Positions 20,681 through 41,068 of a DNA stretch of 64,000 nucleotides are shown piece by piece. Positions within the stretch are counted from its first letter, which is position 1, and every line of letters starts with the position of its first letter. The position numbers and the translations under genes were made by a program. The DNA lies in NCBI GenBank assembly GCA_037903355.1, contig JBAJFE010000001.1, positions 1 to 64,000 of the forward strand, given 5' to 3'. The notes beneath the pieces were generated by a model. It was not told where the DNA came from. It worked only from the letters and a program-made list of their open reading frames with translations, and ran no database searches. Source of the DNA: Trichuris trichiura. Taxonomy: Eukaryota; Nematoda; Enoplea; Trichinellida; Trichuridae.

Positions 20681-23600
20681 TTGTTACAAGCCCACATTCG
20701 AGAAGCATGCACAGGGATAGTGTTTGAACAGGAGAAAGTATTCTCGAGAAAGCTAAAGAACCTATACTGCACCAATTCGTGGAGTTTCAAAAGATCTAGC
20801 AGAGACAGGTCAACGACTGACAACTACCTGGACAAGGCCGTTGTGAACCTCAGCTCCACTAGCCTAACGTCAGTGTAAAAGAACGTTCTCTCCAAAGGAT
20901 TTAACTTCGTTCCCACTCAAAGGACAGCTCCTTTCCTTGACATTGTAGCGTCAGCGGAGATGAGCCTAACGAGGACGGAACCAAGTAAGGCGGCTGAGAT
21001 AAAAGGCATTATCTCAAGTTCCCTATGGCAGTTGAACAGACCTGAAAAGCATAATCTCAACCGCGTAAAGAGAAAGGTGATTAAGAAATTCAGAAGGAGG
21101 AAGGATATAGTTGTCATTGAGGCTGACAAAGGCAACGTAGTAGTGCTTTTAGACAAGACCAATTATGTTAACAAGATGCTGTCTTTACTTAACAGTGCTA
21201 CCTACATGCCCGTTCGGTCAGACCTAACTCCACAGATTAGGAAGGAGCTGAGAAATCTCCTGCAGATCTTAGCTGAACATTCCAAGGAAGACACCATCAC
21301 CTCCATTCAGAACAGGTTGTACTACGTGAGCAACATCGTGTGCCCTCAGCTCTACGGTCTTGGAAAGGTACACAAACCTGGGATGCCTTTAAGACCGGCT
21401 GTATGAGTCATTACATCACAACAGTGTATCTACCTTAAAGCCATTATCCAGCCACTGACCGGAGGAGGTTCTCACGTTACCAACCACAAAGATTTTTGCG
21501 CGACTTTGAAATCATTCCACGTTTAAAAGACTGATTTTTTGGTAAGCTATGACGTGAAGAATCTTTTCACCAGCATCCCGATATCACACACGCTCAACGT
21601 ACCACAGTCTCTATATGACTCAACTCCAGCTTAGGTGAGAGGACCAAGCTTAATCCTTTCCAAGTAGTGAAGTTAGTTTCGTTTTGTATGCGTGAGGGAA
21701 ACTACTTCAGGTTCCAGGAAAGTTTCTTCCGACAGAACAGGGGGCGCCAATGGGAAGTCCACTATCTCTGGTCCCTGCTGAATTGTTTATGAACACCTGG
21801 AGGAGATAGCCTTCGAACAGACGGACAACCCTTGAGCTCGTCTGTTTAAGCGTTACGTAGACGACATTTTCGCTATTGTCAAGGAAGGGCAAGAAGCTCT
21901 TTTGAAGACACCTGAACTCTATTTTCCCGGGACAGACAGCTTTCACATTGAGAGAGAAGTGGGTAGGAAACTTCCCTTTCTGGATGTGTTGGTTCGCTGA
22001 GAAGTTACGAGCTTAAGAACAACAGTATACAGGAAATCAACACATTCAAGACAGATACCTGCATTTCTTCCTCACACCACACCTTTCAGCGAAGAAAGTT
22101 GTCGTGACAGGGATGGCGGATCGCGCCGCCACAATCTGTGACCCAGAGTTCTTGAACTCTGAGTTACACTACATTGCGACGGCGTTGGAGAAAAACGGCT
22201 ATTCGAAATCCTTCGTAGCCTCGACCATAGCACGAAGGTTAAACCCACCTAAAGACAGGCCGAATAGTGAGGGCTGTCTTTACCCAGTGATCACGATCCC
22301 TTACTATGTCAGCCTAGGAGAAACACTTGCAACGTTTGAGACATCAGCATTGCTACCGCGTTTACCTTAAGTCTTCCCCTAGCCAACGATCTCTAGTCCG
22401 GAATGATAAGAATAAAGTTGCGTTCGAGCAAAGACCGGGCGTGGTTTATGAAATCAAATGTAGTTGCAACGCCTCCTACATAGGAGAAACGGGCAACACT
22501 TTATTTGGCAGGTTTGCCGGTCACGTGAAAGCCCTCAAGAGTTACCGGACCGCGGAAGAAAAACAGAATGGGACATACAGGAAACGACAAGGACGTCCAC
22601 GAAAAATACCACCTTTACAAGCCACGAAAAAGGCGAAAAACATCTCCGCAGTCGTTGAGCATTCTTCTCAATGCTCACTCGACTTGCACCCGGCTATTAT
22701 TTGCTGCGAGAGCCTTTTTCGGGTCTAGTATGTTGTTTCCCCACTCCGGCGGCTACTTCAAAGCGTAATCTGCGACTCTACAGCGTAATAAATGGTTGTT
22801 ATCGGCACAACGGGACGGACGTTATCGTCAGGTTTAGTGAAAGCATGGAATTAAGCAGCTGCGCATGCATTGAAGTTACGGGAAACACAATGGGGCCTGC
22901 AGGTGTTCAAGCTGAGACGTCGTCTAGCGACAGGGTAAATCTCATTCTGCGTTATGTCTGTCCCGGGATCTAGTGACAACTTCCCATCGACAAGTGGAGG
23001 CACCGTAAGGAGGCACTGACGCCTTCTGCCTGATTAGGTACACCCGAGTGAACCCGTCGGATGCGCCTCCAGCGAAATCGACGCGTCGCCTTCGTCAGGC
23101 TGAGCGCCTGCGTTAGCAGTACGTATGCTTTTTCCCTTTTTGCGTTACTCATTGCTCGCGTGTTCAGTGATCGCTAAATAACGTTACTTTGCGCTATGCT
23201 TCTTGTCGTTTGCGCCACGGTCAAAACTGCAAAACCCAACAGCAGCAACGAACACGCGTCATGTTAAGGTTTAGGCTTAGGCTAGGGCAGGACAGGATGG
23301 CCGACAGGGTTATAGCACGCACTTGGAAACAATTACCAGAACGGCCAACTGTTTCCAGGTGTGCAGCGTTCCTTCGCTGATACGCATCGCTCGCATCAGT
23401 GCACAGTGAACAATAGCTTAGGTCAGCCATTGTTCAGGTGACGTAGTAATCCCCACTTGACCTCCTTTGAAGTTGCCGCCGAACTTCCGGTGGGGAGACA
23501 ACATACAAGACCCCCTTTTTCGCTTTGGGCGAATTGAGGAGTACCTGCTCTTACGTAACAACGTTTCCATTAACCGTGACGAAGGGATGGAGGTCAGTTC

Positions 23601-23691
23601 GATATGGAAATCTATTATCAGTAAAACGGGTTGTGGTTTCATATCGACTGGCACCCCTCCCCGGCATATAGATACTCTATCATCAGAGTAA
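20681..23691 (+). pseudogene. PLE-C reverse transcriptase/GIY-YIG endonuclease, broken
   Basis: One frame runs 20681-21406 with a TAA at 20876-20878 and a TGA at 21404-21406. It contains FNFVPTQRTAPFLDI, DIVVIEADKGNVVVLLDKTN and LYGLGKVHKPGMPLRP. Further stops and shifts follow in the catalytic part (SYDVKNLFTSIPI, RYVDDIFAIV near 21853). The endonuclease at 22327-22721 shows YEIKCSCNASYIGETGN. Its C-terminus resumes after the inserted transposon (23514-23691). Confidence 0.85.
22721..23513. mobile_element. non-autonomous DNA transposon with 8-bp target duplication, 793 bp
   Basis: Terminal repeats are GGGTCTAGTATGTTGTTTCC on the left and its near-complement on the right (outermost bases GGGTCTTGTATGTTGTCTCC when reversed). 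The 8-bp duplication CCTTTTTC lies at 22713-22720 and 23514-23521. Removing it restores the PLE endonuclease frame (SLFRFGRIEEYL). The subterminal GGCGGCAACTTCAAAG is shared with the element at 58746-59012. The interior is GC-rich and has no transposase that I recognise. Confidence 0.85.
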
Positions 23692-23907
23692 ATCTTGCAT
23701 TACCATCATCGTTGACGACGAAACAAGGCTGGTCTCGAAAGCTCTGAGACTGTTAAGTTTTGTTCTGAATTTTCCTTAATAACTGCTCATCCATTCGTTG
23801 GTACGGCATTTGCTTCAGTTATTTCAGAAATCATCAACGGGCAATACAAAGCTGTAAGGAGAAAACTCCATCATGAAAATCTATAGACCCGTTAAGAAGC
23901 ATCCAGT

Positions 23908-24022
<115 letters not shown>

Positions 24023-24145
24023 GATGTAGTGTCTTCGTACGGGACCAAATAATTTCATTTTTTGGCTTCCTTTTTGTACGGATTTTCTCTGTCCCGTTGA
24101 AAAAACTTTTATTAATAATAAAAGTTTTTTATTATAATAAACTGT

Positions 24146-24185
24146 CCGTAGTTTTCGGGTCCGAACTTGACCCGTCATCAGCGGT
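24146..24185 (-). ncRNA. hammerhead-ribozyme core (PLE-D)
   Basis: On the minus strand CTGATGA is followed by stem II CGGGTC/GACCCG with the loop AAGTTCG, then GAAA. All core positions match. Confidence 0.8.
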
Positions 24186-24319
24186 CTAAGGATTGACTTA
24201 TGAATAAAGTGCACTAGTAACGTGCAAGGTGTATAGCTGTTTAAAGGCCAGTGTTTTAAAGTGGGCCTTGTAGTTCTTTTCTCTTTGTCTGTCAGCAGTT
24301 CGTGCGGGTGTATCCAATT

Positions 24320-25131
24320 TTAGTTGAGCGAGCAACAATTCGAGCGGGTTACAATATTCGTCCATATTTCATTTATTTCCGCTCCTTTATCTCGGTTGTA
24401 GGTTGTGTTGTTTCTAATATACAGAGCTTCCTTAATTTTTCGTAAGCGTGCATTCTTTTCATAACATAAAACTTTTGCGCCAAGGCTTAGATTGCAATGT
24501 GATGCGTGTTCCACAACAGCCGAGGCTAGTATTGCCTTCTCCATGGTGATCCTTGGGTCTGATATTGGTCTTCCACGTTGTCTTGTGTGGTTGTTGCCGT
24601 TGCTGAGAATGTTTTTAGCGTTGTTATAAGTGGTTAACCCCTTTATGTGTTCATTGAATCTGTGTTCGAGGGTGTTGCCCGTTTCCCCAATGTACACTCC
24701 TGAACAGGGACATTCGATTGCGTAGACTAATCCTGTCCTTTTGTTTTCTGGGATTTTCGTTTTGTCCTTCCGGAGAATTGTCCTGAGGTTGAGGAAGTCT
24801 TTGAAAAAGACTCGGAACCCTAACCGTTTTCCTAACTGGACAATCTTTTCTCCTAGTCCTGCCACATAGGGGATAACTAAGCGTATATCAGGCAAATTAC
24901 TTAGTTGCCGTGATTCCTGGTTGCGCAGCTTTTGCTTGAATACTTGGTCAATAAAAGATTTCGGGTAGTCATTTTTGTAGAATGTTTTTCTAATGTAGTT
25001 GAATTCCGATCGGAGAAATTCTGGATCACATAAATTGATTGCTCTGTTAATCATTCCCGAGAGGATTCCGCGCATTGCTGAGCGTGGATGGTGCGAAGAG
25101 AAATTAAGATATTGGTCAGTGTCAGAAATAA
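24320..25131 (-). pseudogene. PLE-D thumb region and GIY-YIG endonuclease, open frame
   Basis: The minus frame is uninterrupted from the truncation point to the stop at 24320. It contains MRGILSGMINRAINLCDPEF, PDIRLVIPYVAGLGEKI and the endonuclease motifs TGLVYAIECPCSGVYIGETG, with both GIY-YIG tyrosines present. It ends INEIWTNIVTRSNCCSLN. The endonuclease domain looks intact, but the reverse transcriptase is absent through 5' truncation. Confidence 0.85.
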
Positions 25132-25152
25132 ATAATTAACACATATGGAACT

Positions 25153-27334
25153 GTGGTAGAATTGCCGCGGAACCAAACCACTATTCTAGGCAAAAAGCTC
25201 CAGTGTTTATTCTGTTCTCGCTCCTGGGAGTTCCGTAGGTCCAACACTAAGCAAGTTCACCCTCCTTCACTCAATAATAAAGATAAAACTATCGTTAGTT
25301 TGAGCTCACTTGTCCTTAACAACACTGAACAAACAGTTTTAAGTAAAGGTTTAAATTTTGTCCCCACTCCCAAACCCCCTCCCATTTTAGATATAATTTC
25401 CTCCACAGAACACAGCCTCGCCTACACTGATCCAAAAATAGCAACAAAAATCAAAGGACATATTTCCAGCCTCGTATTACGCAGTAACAATAACAATCGT
25501 CCAACCCCTAACTTGAGCTTTTCCGAAAGGGGGGTCATTAAAACTCTAAAGTCGAGAGCTGATATTGTCATCACAAAAGCTGATAAAGGTAATACGGTAG
25601 TTGTACTAGACCGAACCGTTTACACACAAAAGATAAATGAACTCCTGAGCAACCCGGTCTACCGTCCCATAAAACGCGACCCGACTGATAAGACACGAAA
25701 ACTCCTTCACGATATGCTAGTCTCCTTCGCTGATGAAACAAAAGACCAAATTCTTTCAAAAATAAACCTTAATCTCTCCTATACTAGTAACACTAAGTGC
25801 CCCGAACTCTACGGCCTACCCAAAATCCGTAAACCAGGGGTCCCCTTTAGACCTGTCGTTTCTAGCATCAATAGTGTCACTTCAAAACTTTGTTCATATC
25901 TAAAAACCGTAATCCAACCCCTAACAGGCAAACGTGATTCCTATGTTAAAAACGGGAAAGAATTTTGTTCCGCATTAAAAATCGTAAAAATGCAACCCAA
26001 TAATATCATGGTTAGTTACGATGTTAAAGATCTTTTCACAAGCATTCCCATACAATACATCATCAACGTGCTGCAATCCCTATTAGACGAAGATGACACC
26101 ATTTCACAAGGAACTAAACTAAACCCCACGCACATAGTTAAATTAGTATCTTTTTGCATACGCGAAGGCAACTATTTCAGATTCCAGGATAGTTTCTTTT
26201 CACAAAAGGATGGGGCACCCATGGGAAGTCCACTCTCTCCCATACTCGCAGAGGTCTTCATGGAACATCTCGAGGAGAAATCCTTCAGCAGTTGGCAAGA
26301 TCTCGACGCCCCTATCCTTTTCAAAAGATACGTGGACGACATCTTTGCCATCATGAAACCAGGCACTGAAGAAACCCTCCTGGAACACCTGAATAGTCTC
26401 TTCCCCAATCAGATAATACTAACTATAGAGAAAGAAAATAATTGCAAACTCCCTTTTCTAGATGTCTTAGTCATTAAATAAGGTAATAAATTAAAAACTA
26501 CAGTTTACAGAAAGCCCACCCACTCGGACCGGCACCTCAACTTTTCTTCCCATCACCCTATATCAGTTAAAAGAGGTATAGTTAAAGGGATGGTTGATAG
26601 GGCCCTAACAGTTTGTGACCCCGAATATTTAAATATAGAGCTAAAACATATTTCAAATACATTAAGTGATAATGGGTATCCGAGCAAGTTCATCAATTCC
26701 ATCATCAGACAGTGTCAACTAAATAAACCATTACCGCCGTCCCCATCCGATAACCAACAGCAACGCCCAGTTCTAGTCCTTCCCTACTACAACGGCTTAA
26801 GTGAAAAGATCAGGAGGCTAGGCCACTCCTTAAATTTCAACGTTAGATTTAAAAGTTCGTGTAATCTTCGTTTGGATTGTGAGAAATGACAAGATCAAGG
26901 TTCCTTTTGACAGCAGACCCGGCGTCGTTTATCAGATAAAGTGTGGTTGCAACGCCTCCTACATAGGAGAAACGGGCAACACTTTACTTAAGAGATTCAG
27001 CCAACACATGAAGAATGTGTTGACATACAAGAACGCCGAACGAAGACTTAACGCGGAACAGGCCACTGGCCCGGGGCGTCCACCAACAACGGACCCTCGA
27101 AAAGCCATGGAGAAAGCGATAAACGCCTCGGTTATCGTGGAGCACGCGTCTCGGTGCACACTTGACCCGCACCCGAAGATTATTTGCCGCGAGACCCTAT
27201 TACACCTTAGGCGTATTAAGGAGGCTCTTTACATCCAGAGCAACTCCACTATCAATCGCGACAATGGTGTGGCGGTTAGTGAAGTATGGGCTGCGCCGAT
27301 TAATAAATTCCAATGCTGCGCCCTACCCAACTAA
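25153..27334 (+). pseudogene. PLE-E reverse transcriptase plus GIY-YIG endonuclease, nearly intact
   Basis: The first 442 codons hold ADIVITKADKGNTVVVLDRT, LYGLPKIRKPGVPFRPVV, VSYDVKDLFTSIP (around residue 290), GAPMGSPLSPILAE (355-367) and RYVDDIFA (YVDD at 393-396). A TAA at 26479-26481 interrupts the frame after LVIK. The same frame continues to 26889 (TTVYRKPTHSD, MVDRALTVCDPEY). A one-base shift near 26870 then leads to the endonuclease at 26879-27334 (VVYQIKCGCNASYIGETGN, RRIKEALYIQ). One stop and one shift separate it from a full-length protein. Confidence 0.9.
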
Positions 27335-27397
27335 TCAAACACCCATTGTTCCCATGTGCTATATAAACCCCTTACCGAATAAAAACATTCTCCCTCA

Positions 27398-27438
27398 TAC
27401 TGCTGACGACGGAACAAGAGCAGTTCCGAAACGCACGG
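27398..27438 (+). ncRNA. hammerhead-ribozyme core (PLE-E)
   Basis: CTGACGA at 27403-27409, stem II CGGAAC/GTTCCG around AAGAGCA, then GAAA at 27428-27431. Confidence 0.75.
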
Positions 27439-27988
27439 TATACACATTGTTCTGTATTTTCTCTTACAATTTGCTCATCCATCCGCTGGTAGGGTACTTT
27501 GAAGTTTACTTACAGATACATCCAACAGGCCAAACCCGTGAATCTGAAGATCTACTATGAAACAACTCAAGCCTGTTAAAAGACATCCTGTCTTTCGGAA
27601 TACTGCACTATTTGTTAAATTCAGATATGCATCATTACGCATAAGGAGAGATTATTCAAGCAACCTAAAATGAACAAATAGTGTTGCAGCTTACGTTATC
27701 GTGACACAATACCTGCCTATACTTCAAACCGTGCTGTAAAAAGTGAGAGAAGGTGTACGCGCGTGTCTTGAGATTGCTTTCGTGATCGTTGCGACAGCGG
27801 TCCCAGCGAATACCGTTGTGATTGTTGCGCTTTATTAGAAACAACAAATAGGATAACGAATGAAGGCTCAACAGAAAGGCTCAAAAGAACTAACTGCGTA
27901 TTACACTCTCGAGAGCTACACTTTTCAAAGCATCTCCTAAGAAAGAAAAACATCTACGAATCGTCTCAGTAGAAATCTTCAAGTAAGA

Positions 27989-36292
<8,304 letters not shown>

Positions 36293-36299
36293 GTTTCTG

Positions 36300-37370
36300 T
36301 TCTGATTCTAGAACAAGCTGCTCGCAAACGATACCGTGAACAAGTGACAGCGCCGGTTTGTTCTCATCTGATGCTCGTAGCGATGAGTCATCCCTGGGCA
36401 AAGTAAATAAAATGTACCAACTTCGCGCCCAGCGTTTCCCCAAGTAAGCACTGAGTGCCTTCGCTAGGACCTTTCAGAGACCATGAAAAGTTTAAGCAGC
36501 ACTGTTGCTCACGCTGTAACCATAAAGAAGTGCGATTATCATCTGGTGAAGTGCTTTCTTGCGGCCGCCAATAAAGCCTAGTGGATAAATTAAACAACGA
36601 AAGCGAACGCTGCAACTGAGCAAAAGGTAAACTCGCTAAGCAAAGTTGAACAGCCGGAACAGAAAGTTTCGCCATCAAAGCAGCAGCTGAATGATACGTC
36701 GCCAAGTGCATAGTGATCGTATGGCATTAAGGCATTTATTGTCAGCTTGAAGGGGAAAGGAGTTTTATTTCGGAAGAACGCGCATTAAATACGTTCTATA
36801 CGGCGTGCAAACAATTTATTATATTATGAAAATGTGTGCTGTAAACAAAATTGATTTTTGCTATCAATTGAAGACATCATAAGCAATAATCTTCAAATTT
36901 CTAAGCTGACTCAAGCAGCTGGACTTGTTCAAGTTGCCCACTAGAAAATCAGCAGCGAACAGATAACATAAAAAAAGTTTAGAGATTTCAAACCATTTGT
37001 ACGCTTCCCTGTTCAAAAATACATTCAGTTCGTTTCCAAAAGTGGGCTACGCTATTAATAAAGCGGAAACAGGAAAACGTGTTAATATTAACATAACGAA
37101 AACACATGGCGGACTGTAGTGCATTCGAATGAGATCTACTAAGCACGCTCTTGAGCAGTCGCTGTTACTATTGGGTCTTAAAGCTTTTTCACTCGAGCCG
37201 GCACTAGTTATTGGAAGCGGTTGCTGCTTTCGCCTGTCTGAATATTTGGGACTCCGCCAGTTTTAACGAGTGCTCGTCAGAGATCAGCTTGAATGCGCAG
37301 ACCATCAACCGTTAATTAACAGCTACCGACATGTAAAGAAAACGACTAGTAAACAGACAGCCACCATTTT
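36300..37370. other. upstream flank of the villin-like gene; no other gene seen
   Basis: The minus ORF at 36388-36711 has no recognisable domain. The promoter of the villin-like gene should lie here. Confidence 0.45.
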
Positions 37371-37385
37371 AGATAAAAAGATCTA

Positions 37386-38318
37386 AATAAAACTTTTGCG
37401 GCTTTTGCAACCCGTTCGTTAAATCAACGTTTATTTGAAACGTTGTGGGAGAACACTTGCGCCAAGAACGAAGGCTTCGATTCACTGAACTGTTTACTGA
37501 TGTAAGCCAGTGTGCGATAAAGGAAAGAGTCCGCTGGGAAAAACAATGCCTCCTTATATAAGGCATGATGACCCCATTAGCGGGGTCACTGAGTTCACTT
37601 TGGCGCGACCTTGTCATCGGTGCGCATTTGAGGGACCACATGCCGCGGTCAATCTCGCCCCAGACGCTGTTCATTGCACCCATTCAGGTGCGACTGCGAT
37701 TGGGCTACACTGGTGCGAGACTGTTCAGAGCGGTCTTCACGCTGTGCGTCCTCGCTCTGTGCCTGCGGGATTCATCCTCCTGCTGGCACCGCCACAAACG
37801 TTAATCCGCGGAGCTATCGGGGAAAGGGAGAAAAAATGAAGAAAGAAAATCAAATGTGTTGCAGCCACAGAAGAACAAGGAGGACAACGAGAGAAATGGA
37901 AGAAAGAAGGTAAAAGACCCGGGAAGGATGTTAGTTTAAAACCTGCCTGTTTAAAGCAGACGGGTGTATATCGTTTGTAGGCTCGTTGTCTCTCATTGTT
38001 AGTGTTGCCGCCGTCGTGGAAGGTCTGTTGGGTGCTCGCCGCAAAGTCTGACTGGCTAGGTAGAACTAAGGCCCGACGGGTCAAGATAGACCTGACGGCT
38101 GAGGTCTCCGCCAAAACCGGTCGGACGGAGCAGCTTGCTAACATAAAGATCGACCCGGTGGGCGGCACACAGCGCTGATGACGGGCCCAGATGAGGCCTG
38201 AAAGCTCCGCGGATTAACGTTTCAAATTAAACGTTGATTTAACGAACGGGTTGCAAAAGCCGCAAAAGTTTTATTTTGAATAACGCACTCGTTGAAAAGG
38301 GAGAAAAAATGAAGAAAG
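37386..38318. mobile_element. palindrome-ended PLE-type insert with internal TATA-containing repeat
   Basis: The outer arms (about 37386-37445 and 38217-38277) are inverted copies sharing AAAACTTTTGCGGCTTTTGC and AACGGGTTGCAAAAGCC. Target duplication AAAAAGATCTA, 11 bp, lies at 37375-37385 and 38319-38329. A hammerhead core is at 38175-38203. The interior includes a 350-bp repeat (37446-37800) with CTTATATAAGG, also present at 47.5 kb. Confidence 0.8.
38170..38212 (+). ncRNA. hammerhead-ribozyme core
   Basis: CTGATGA at 38175-38181, stem II CGGGCC/GGCCTG around CAGATGA, GAAA at 38200-38203, then GCTCCGCGGA. Confidence 0.78.
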
Positions 38319-38915
38319 AAAAAGATCTAGTAAAAATGTAGAAACGAAATAACGCAAATGCTACATCATACAGCAGGATATAAATGAAATACTGACAGCG
38401 CTCTATATAGGCAGACCATACAATCAAAGTCGACAACTAGAACAAGAATCCGCTAGTACGCACAACCAACGATGCCATGGTAATGGAATACATGTGAAAA
38501 AGGGAAGGTTACACGTTAAAAATGAAACTTCTAGTGCACGGCATACGAAAAAAAAACATACAAGGTGGGTAAAATAGTAATTATCCGACTATAACAAGAA
38601 TGACGCAGCTGAGGTTCTAAGGATGCAACGGAATGCGCAAGTGTGCACTCGAAGGAATGAAAAGGATTTCGCAAGCAAATGCAAGTACATGTGCCATTAT
38701 ACTTTATAAAATTTATTACATTGCAGGATTTGTGAATGAAGGTTTGTTTTTGAACACGGGGTGTTTCTTAACGGGGCAATGGATTTTCATCACTACTTCA
38801 TACGGTATGTATTCTTGCCCGTTGATGGGTTCTGAAATTAAACCGAAGCAAATGCCCCACCAACGGATGGATGAGCAATTATTAAGGAAAAATACAGAAC
38901 AAGTACTTAAACAGT

Positions 38916-38956
38916 TCGGAGCTTTCGGGACTAACCTTGTCCCGTCGTCAGCGATG
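38916..38956 (-). ncRNA. hammerhead-ribozyme core, left repeat of PLE-F
   Basis: Minus strand: CTGACGA, stem II CGGGAC/GTCCCG around AAGGTTA, then GAAAGCTCCG. Confidence 0.78.
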
Positions 38957-39126
38957 GTGGTAATGGTACTTTTACTCCGATGTTAGGGTATTTATCGGTA
39001 CTGAGGGGGCACCAGTCGGTATGGAACAACATCCCGTTTTAATGATAACAGATGTCCATATCGAGCTGACCTCCACCCCTTTGTCACCGTTAATGGGCAT
39101 GTTGGACATGTTCACCGAAATGCCAC

Positions 39127-40020
39127 GTATTTAAAAACAACAGTATATAGGAAACCAACGCATTCGGGCAGATACCTGCATTTCTCCTCACACCACCCCA
39201 TGTCAGTAAAGAGGGGCATAGTAACAGGGATGGTGGACCGCGCCATCGCAATCTGTGATCCGGAATTCCTGAATTACACCACATTGCGACGACGTTGGAG
39301 AAAAATGGCTACCCCAAAACCTTCGTCTCCTCCGCCATAGCGCGAAGGTTGAACCCAACCGACTCATCCTCAAATATTGAGAGGGATCGTCTTCCAGTCC
39401 TCACCATTCCGTACTACGTTGGCTTGGGGGAACACTTGCAACGTCTGGGTCGCCAGTACGGCTTCCGCATTTTCTTTAAGTCTTCCCCCAACCTTCGTTC
39501 CTTAGTCCGGAACGATAAGATCAAGGACCCATTCGAACAGAGACCTGGCGTCGTTTATGTGATCAATTGCGATTGTAACGCCTCCTAGATAGGAGAAACG
39601 GGCAATACTCTATTTGACAGATTAAAAGAACACATGAATGAGCTCAAGAGTTACCGATCCGCGGAAGATGAACTGAATGGAATATACAGGATACGTCGGG
39701 GACGTCCTAGAACTATTCCGCCTTTACAAGCCATGGAAAAAGCGAAGAACACCTCCGCGGTTGCTGAGCATTCCTCTCAATGTTCACGTGACCTGCACCC
39801 TTCCATCATTTGCCGCGAGAGCCATTTTCGCCTTAGGCAAATAAAGGAGTCCCTGTTCATTCGCAATAACATGTCCGTGTCCATGTCCAACATGCCCATT
39901 AACGGTGACAAAGGGGTGGAGGTCAGCTCGATATGGACATCTGTTATCATTAAAACGGGATGTTGTTCCATACCGACTGGCGCCCCCTCAGTACCGATAA
40001 ATACCCTAACATCGGAGTAA
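39127..40020 (+). pseudogene. PLE-F distal protein: thumb region and endonuclease, broken
   Basis: It starts with TTVYRKPTHSGRYLHF and MVDRAIAICDPEF, shifts frame near 39275, then runs in one frame from 39295 to 40020. It includes PVLTIPYYVGLGEHLQRLG, RPGVVYVINCDCNAS and, after a TAG at 39586-39588, IGETGNTLFDRL. The stop falls at the second tyrosine of the GIY-YIG motif (TAC to TAG), so the nuclease is knocked out at its own motif. Confidence 0.85.
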
Positions 40021-40035
40021 AAGTACCATTACCAC

Positions 40036-40076
40036 CATCGCTGACGACGGGACAAGGTTAGTCCCGAAAGCTCCGA
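40036..40076 (+). ncRNA. hammerhead-ribozyme core, right repeat of PLE-F
   Basis: CTGACGA at 40041-40047, stem II CGGGAC/GTCCCG, GAAA at 40066-40069. Confidence 0.78.
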
Positions 40077-40217
40077 ACTGTTTAAGTACTTGTTCTGTAT
40101 TTTTCCTTAATAATTGCTCATCCATCCGTTGGTAGGGCATCTGCTTCGGTTTAATTTCAGAACCCATCAACGGGCAAGAATACATACCGTATGAAGTAGT
40201 GATAAAGAAGGTTTGTT

Positions 40218-41060
40218 CAGTAAAATGATTTATTATTTTTTTCTTTTTTCTTTTCTTCTTAACGGGTTTCTTAATTTGTTTTTCTAAAATTTTTTTACGG
40301 AATGTTTTAACCCGTTGTTTATTAAGATGCCCTATCTCGCTTTTGTCGGACCTTCTTTTCCGTCTGTTCTTTGCCCGTGGGCATGTAACGCTTTATACCT
40401 TTCTCCTGCTGTTTTTCAGAGGGATTATGGGCATTAATCCGTTTCTGTAACCGCTTGAAGATGTTGACCTACAGGGATTATGTCCAGGCACCTGCATCCT
40501 CACACTGCGTGTGGCATTCCGTTAATAGGCGGATTAGCCGGGAGCTCGCATACCTATTTGCCAGGGACAGCTGTTTGGTGGACCACGAATTATTACTACC
40601 CGCCTGCATCCGCAGGTGCAATTGCCATGCCGTGGCATTCATTGAACGCGCGGATTAAACGGCACAGGCAGACATGGCGTTCTTGAATGGCCAGATTAGA
40701 GGAGAGCAAGCCAGCCTGCCCAATTAGCAGGTACGGAGCCGACTTGTTTACCAGATAAACCCATTCCAGTAATATTTTAAATGCTTCAGGCAGTTATCAT
40801 ACAGCCACAGAATTTGATAAAAACGTACTGCAGTAACTGAGTGGCTTTACGAAGTATTCATAAAAAACAGTTAACCAAAACATGCAACTAAAGACCGAAA
40901 ACTTCTTTATGAAGATTCAAGGCACGTTATAATTATGGCTTACCCTAATATCTGATTTCAACAATAAGGGCATGCTCAAAAGCTTTGACTTACTATAGGA
41001 CATCGGTTTTAAGTTATGAGGGAATTTAAAACAACGGAAAAGTGGACGTAGCGACTAAGC
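40218..41060. other. no gene seen; decayed PLE-like end
   Basis: TTTTACGGAATGTTTTAACCCGTTG near 40293 resembles the PLE tail motif. The GC-rich stretch 40480-40740 has short ORFs only. Confidence 0.4.
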
Positions 41061-41068
41061 GCTTAAAC

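Larger units (their letters stand above)
20426..23907 (+). mobile_element. PLE-C, long but decayed Penelope-like element
   Basis: It begins with N-terminal coding sequence (ALTQGKLTHLLQCRDAGLLL). The reverse-transcriptase region, the endonuclease and the 3' end follow, with a degenerate hammerhead (TTGACGA ... TCGAAAGCTC, about 23708-23745). The tail reads GACCCGTTAAGAAGCATCC. A 793-bp transposon interrupts the endonuclease at 22721-23513. An (ATT)n tract starts at the 3' end. Confidence 0.85.
24024..25131 (-). mobile_element. PLE-D, 5'-truncated Penelope-like element
   Basis: The 3' end, with TACGGGACCAAATAATTTCA and a hammerhead core, is at the left. The coding part runs rightward on the minus strand and stops abruptly near 25131, at SDTDQYLNFSSHHP. 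There it meets PLE-E, which runs the other way. The same terminal sequence forms the palindromic insert at 30687-31003. Confidence 0.88.
25132..27600 (+). mobile_element. PLE-E, most complete Penelope-like element in the window
   Basis: It carries the full reverse-transcriptase domain, the endonuclease and a 3' end with a hammerhead core (27398-27438). The 5' border at about 25131 abuts PLE-D head to head. The 3' border is estimated from the terminal repeat shared with the palindrome at 56651-56981 (AAGCCTGTTAAAAGA). Coding damage is slight, suggesting a young copy. Confidence 0.88.
38749..40206 (+). mobile_element. PLE-F: truncated Penelope-like element flanked by inverted terminal repeats
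   Basis: The left 360 bp (38749-39110) are an inverted copy of the right end (about 39885-40200), including part of the coding 3' end. The coding body lies between. Target duplication GAAGGTTTGTT, 11 bp, lies at 38738-38748 and 40207-40217. Hammerhead cores lie at 38916-38956 (minus) and 40036-40076 (plus). Confidence 0.9.

Noticed and set aside
36388..36711. 107-codon minus ORF upstream of the villin start
   Set aside because: No domain, no splice link to the villin start, and composition like intergenic DNA.
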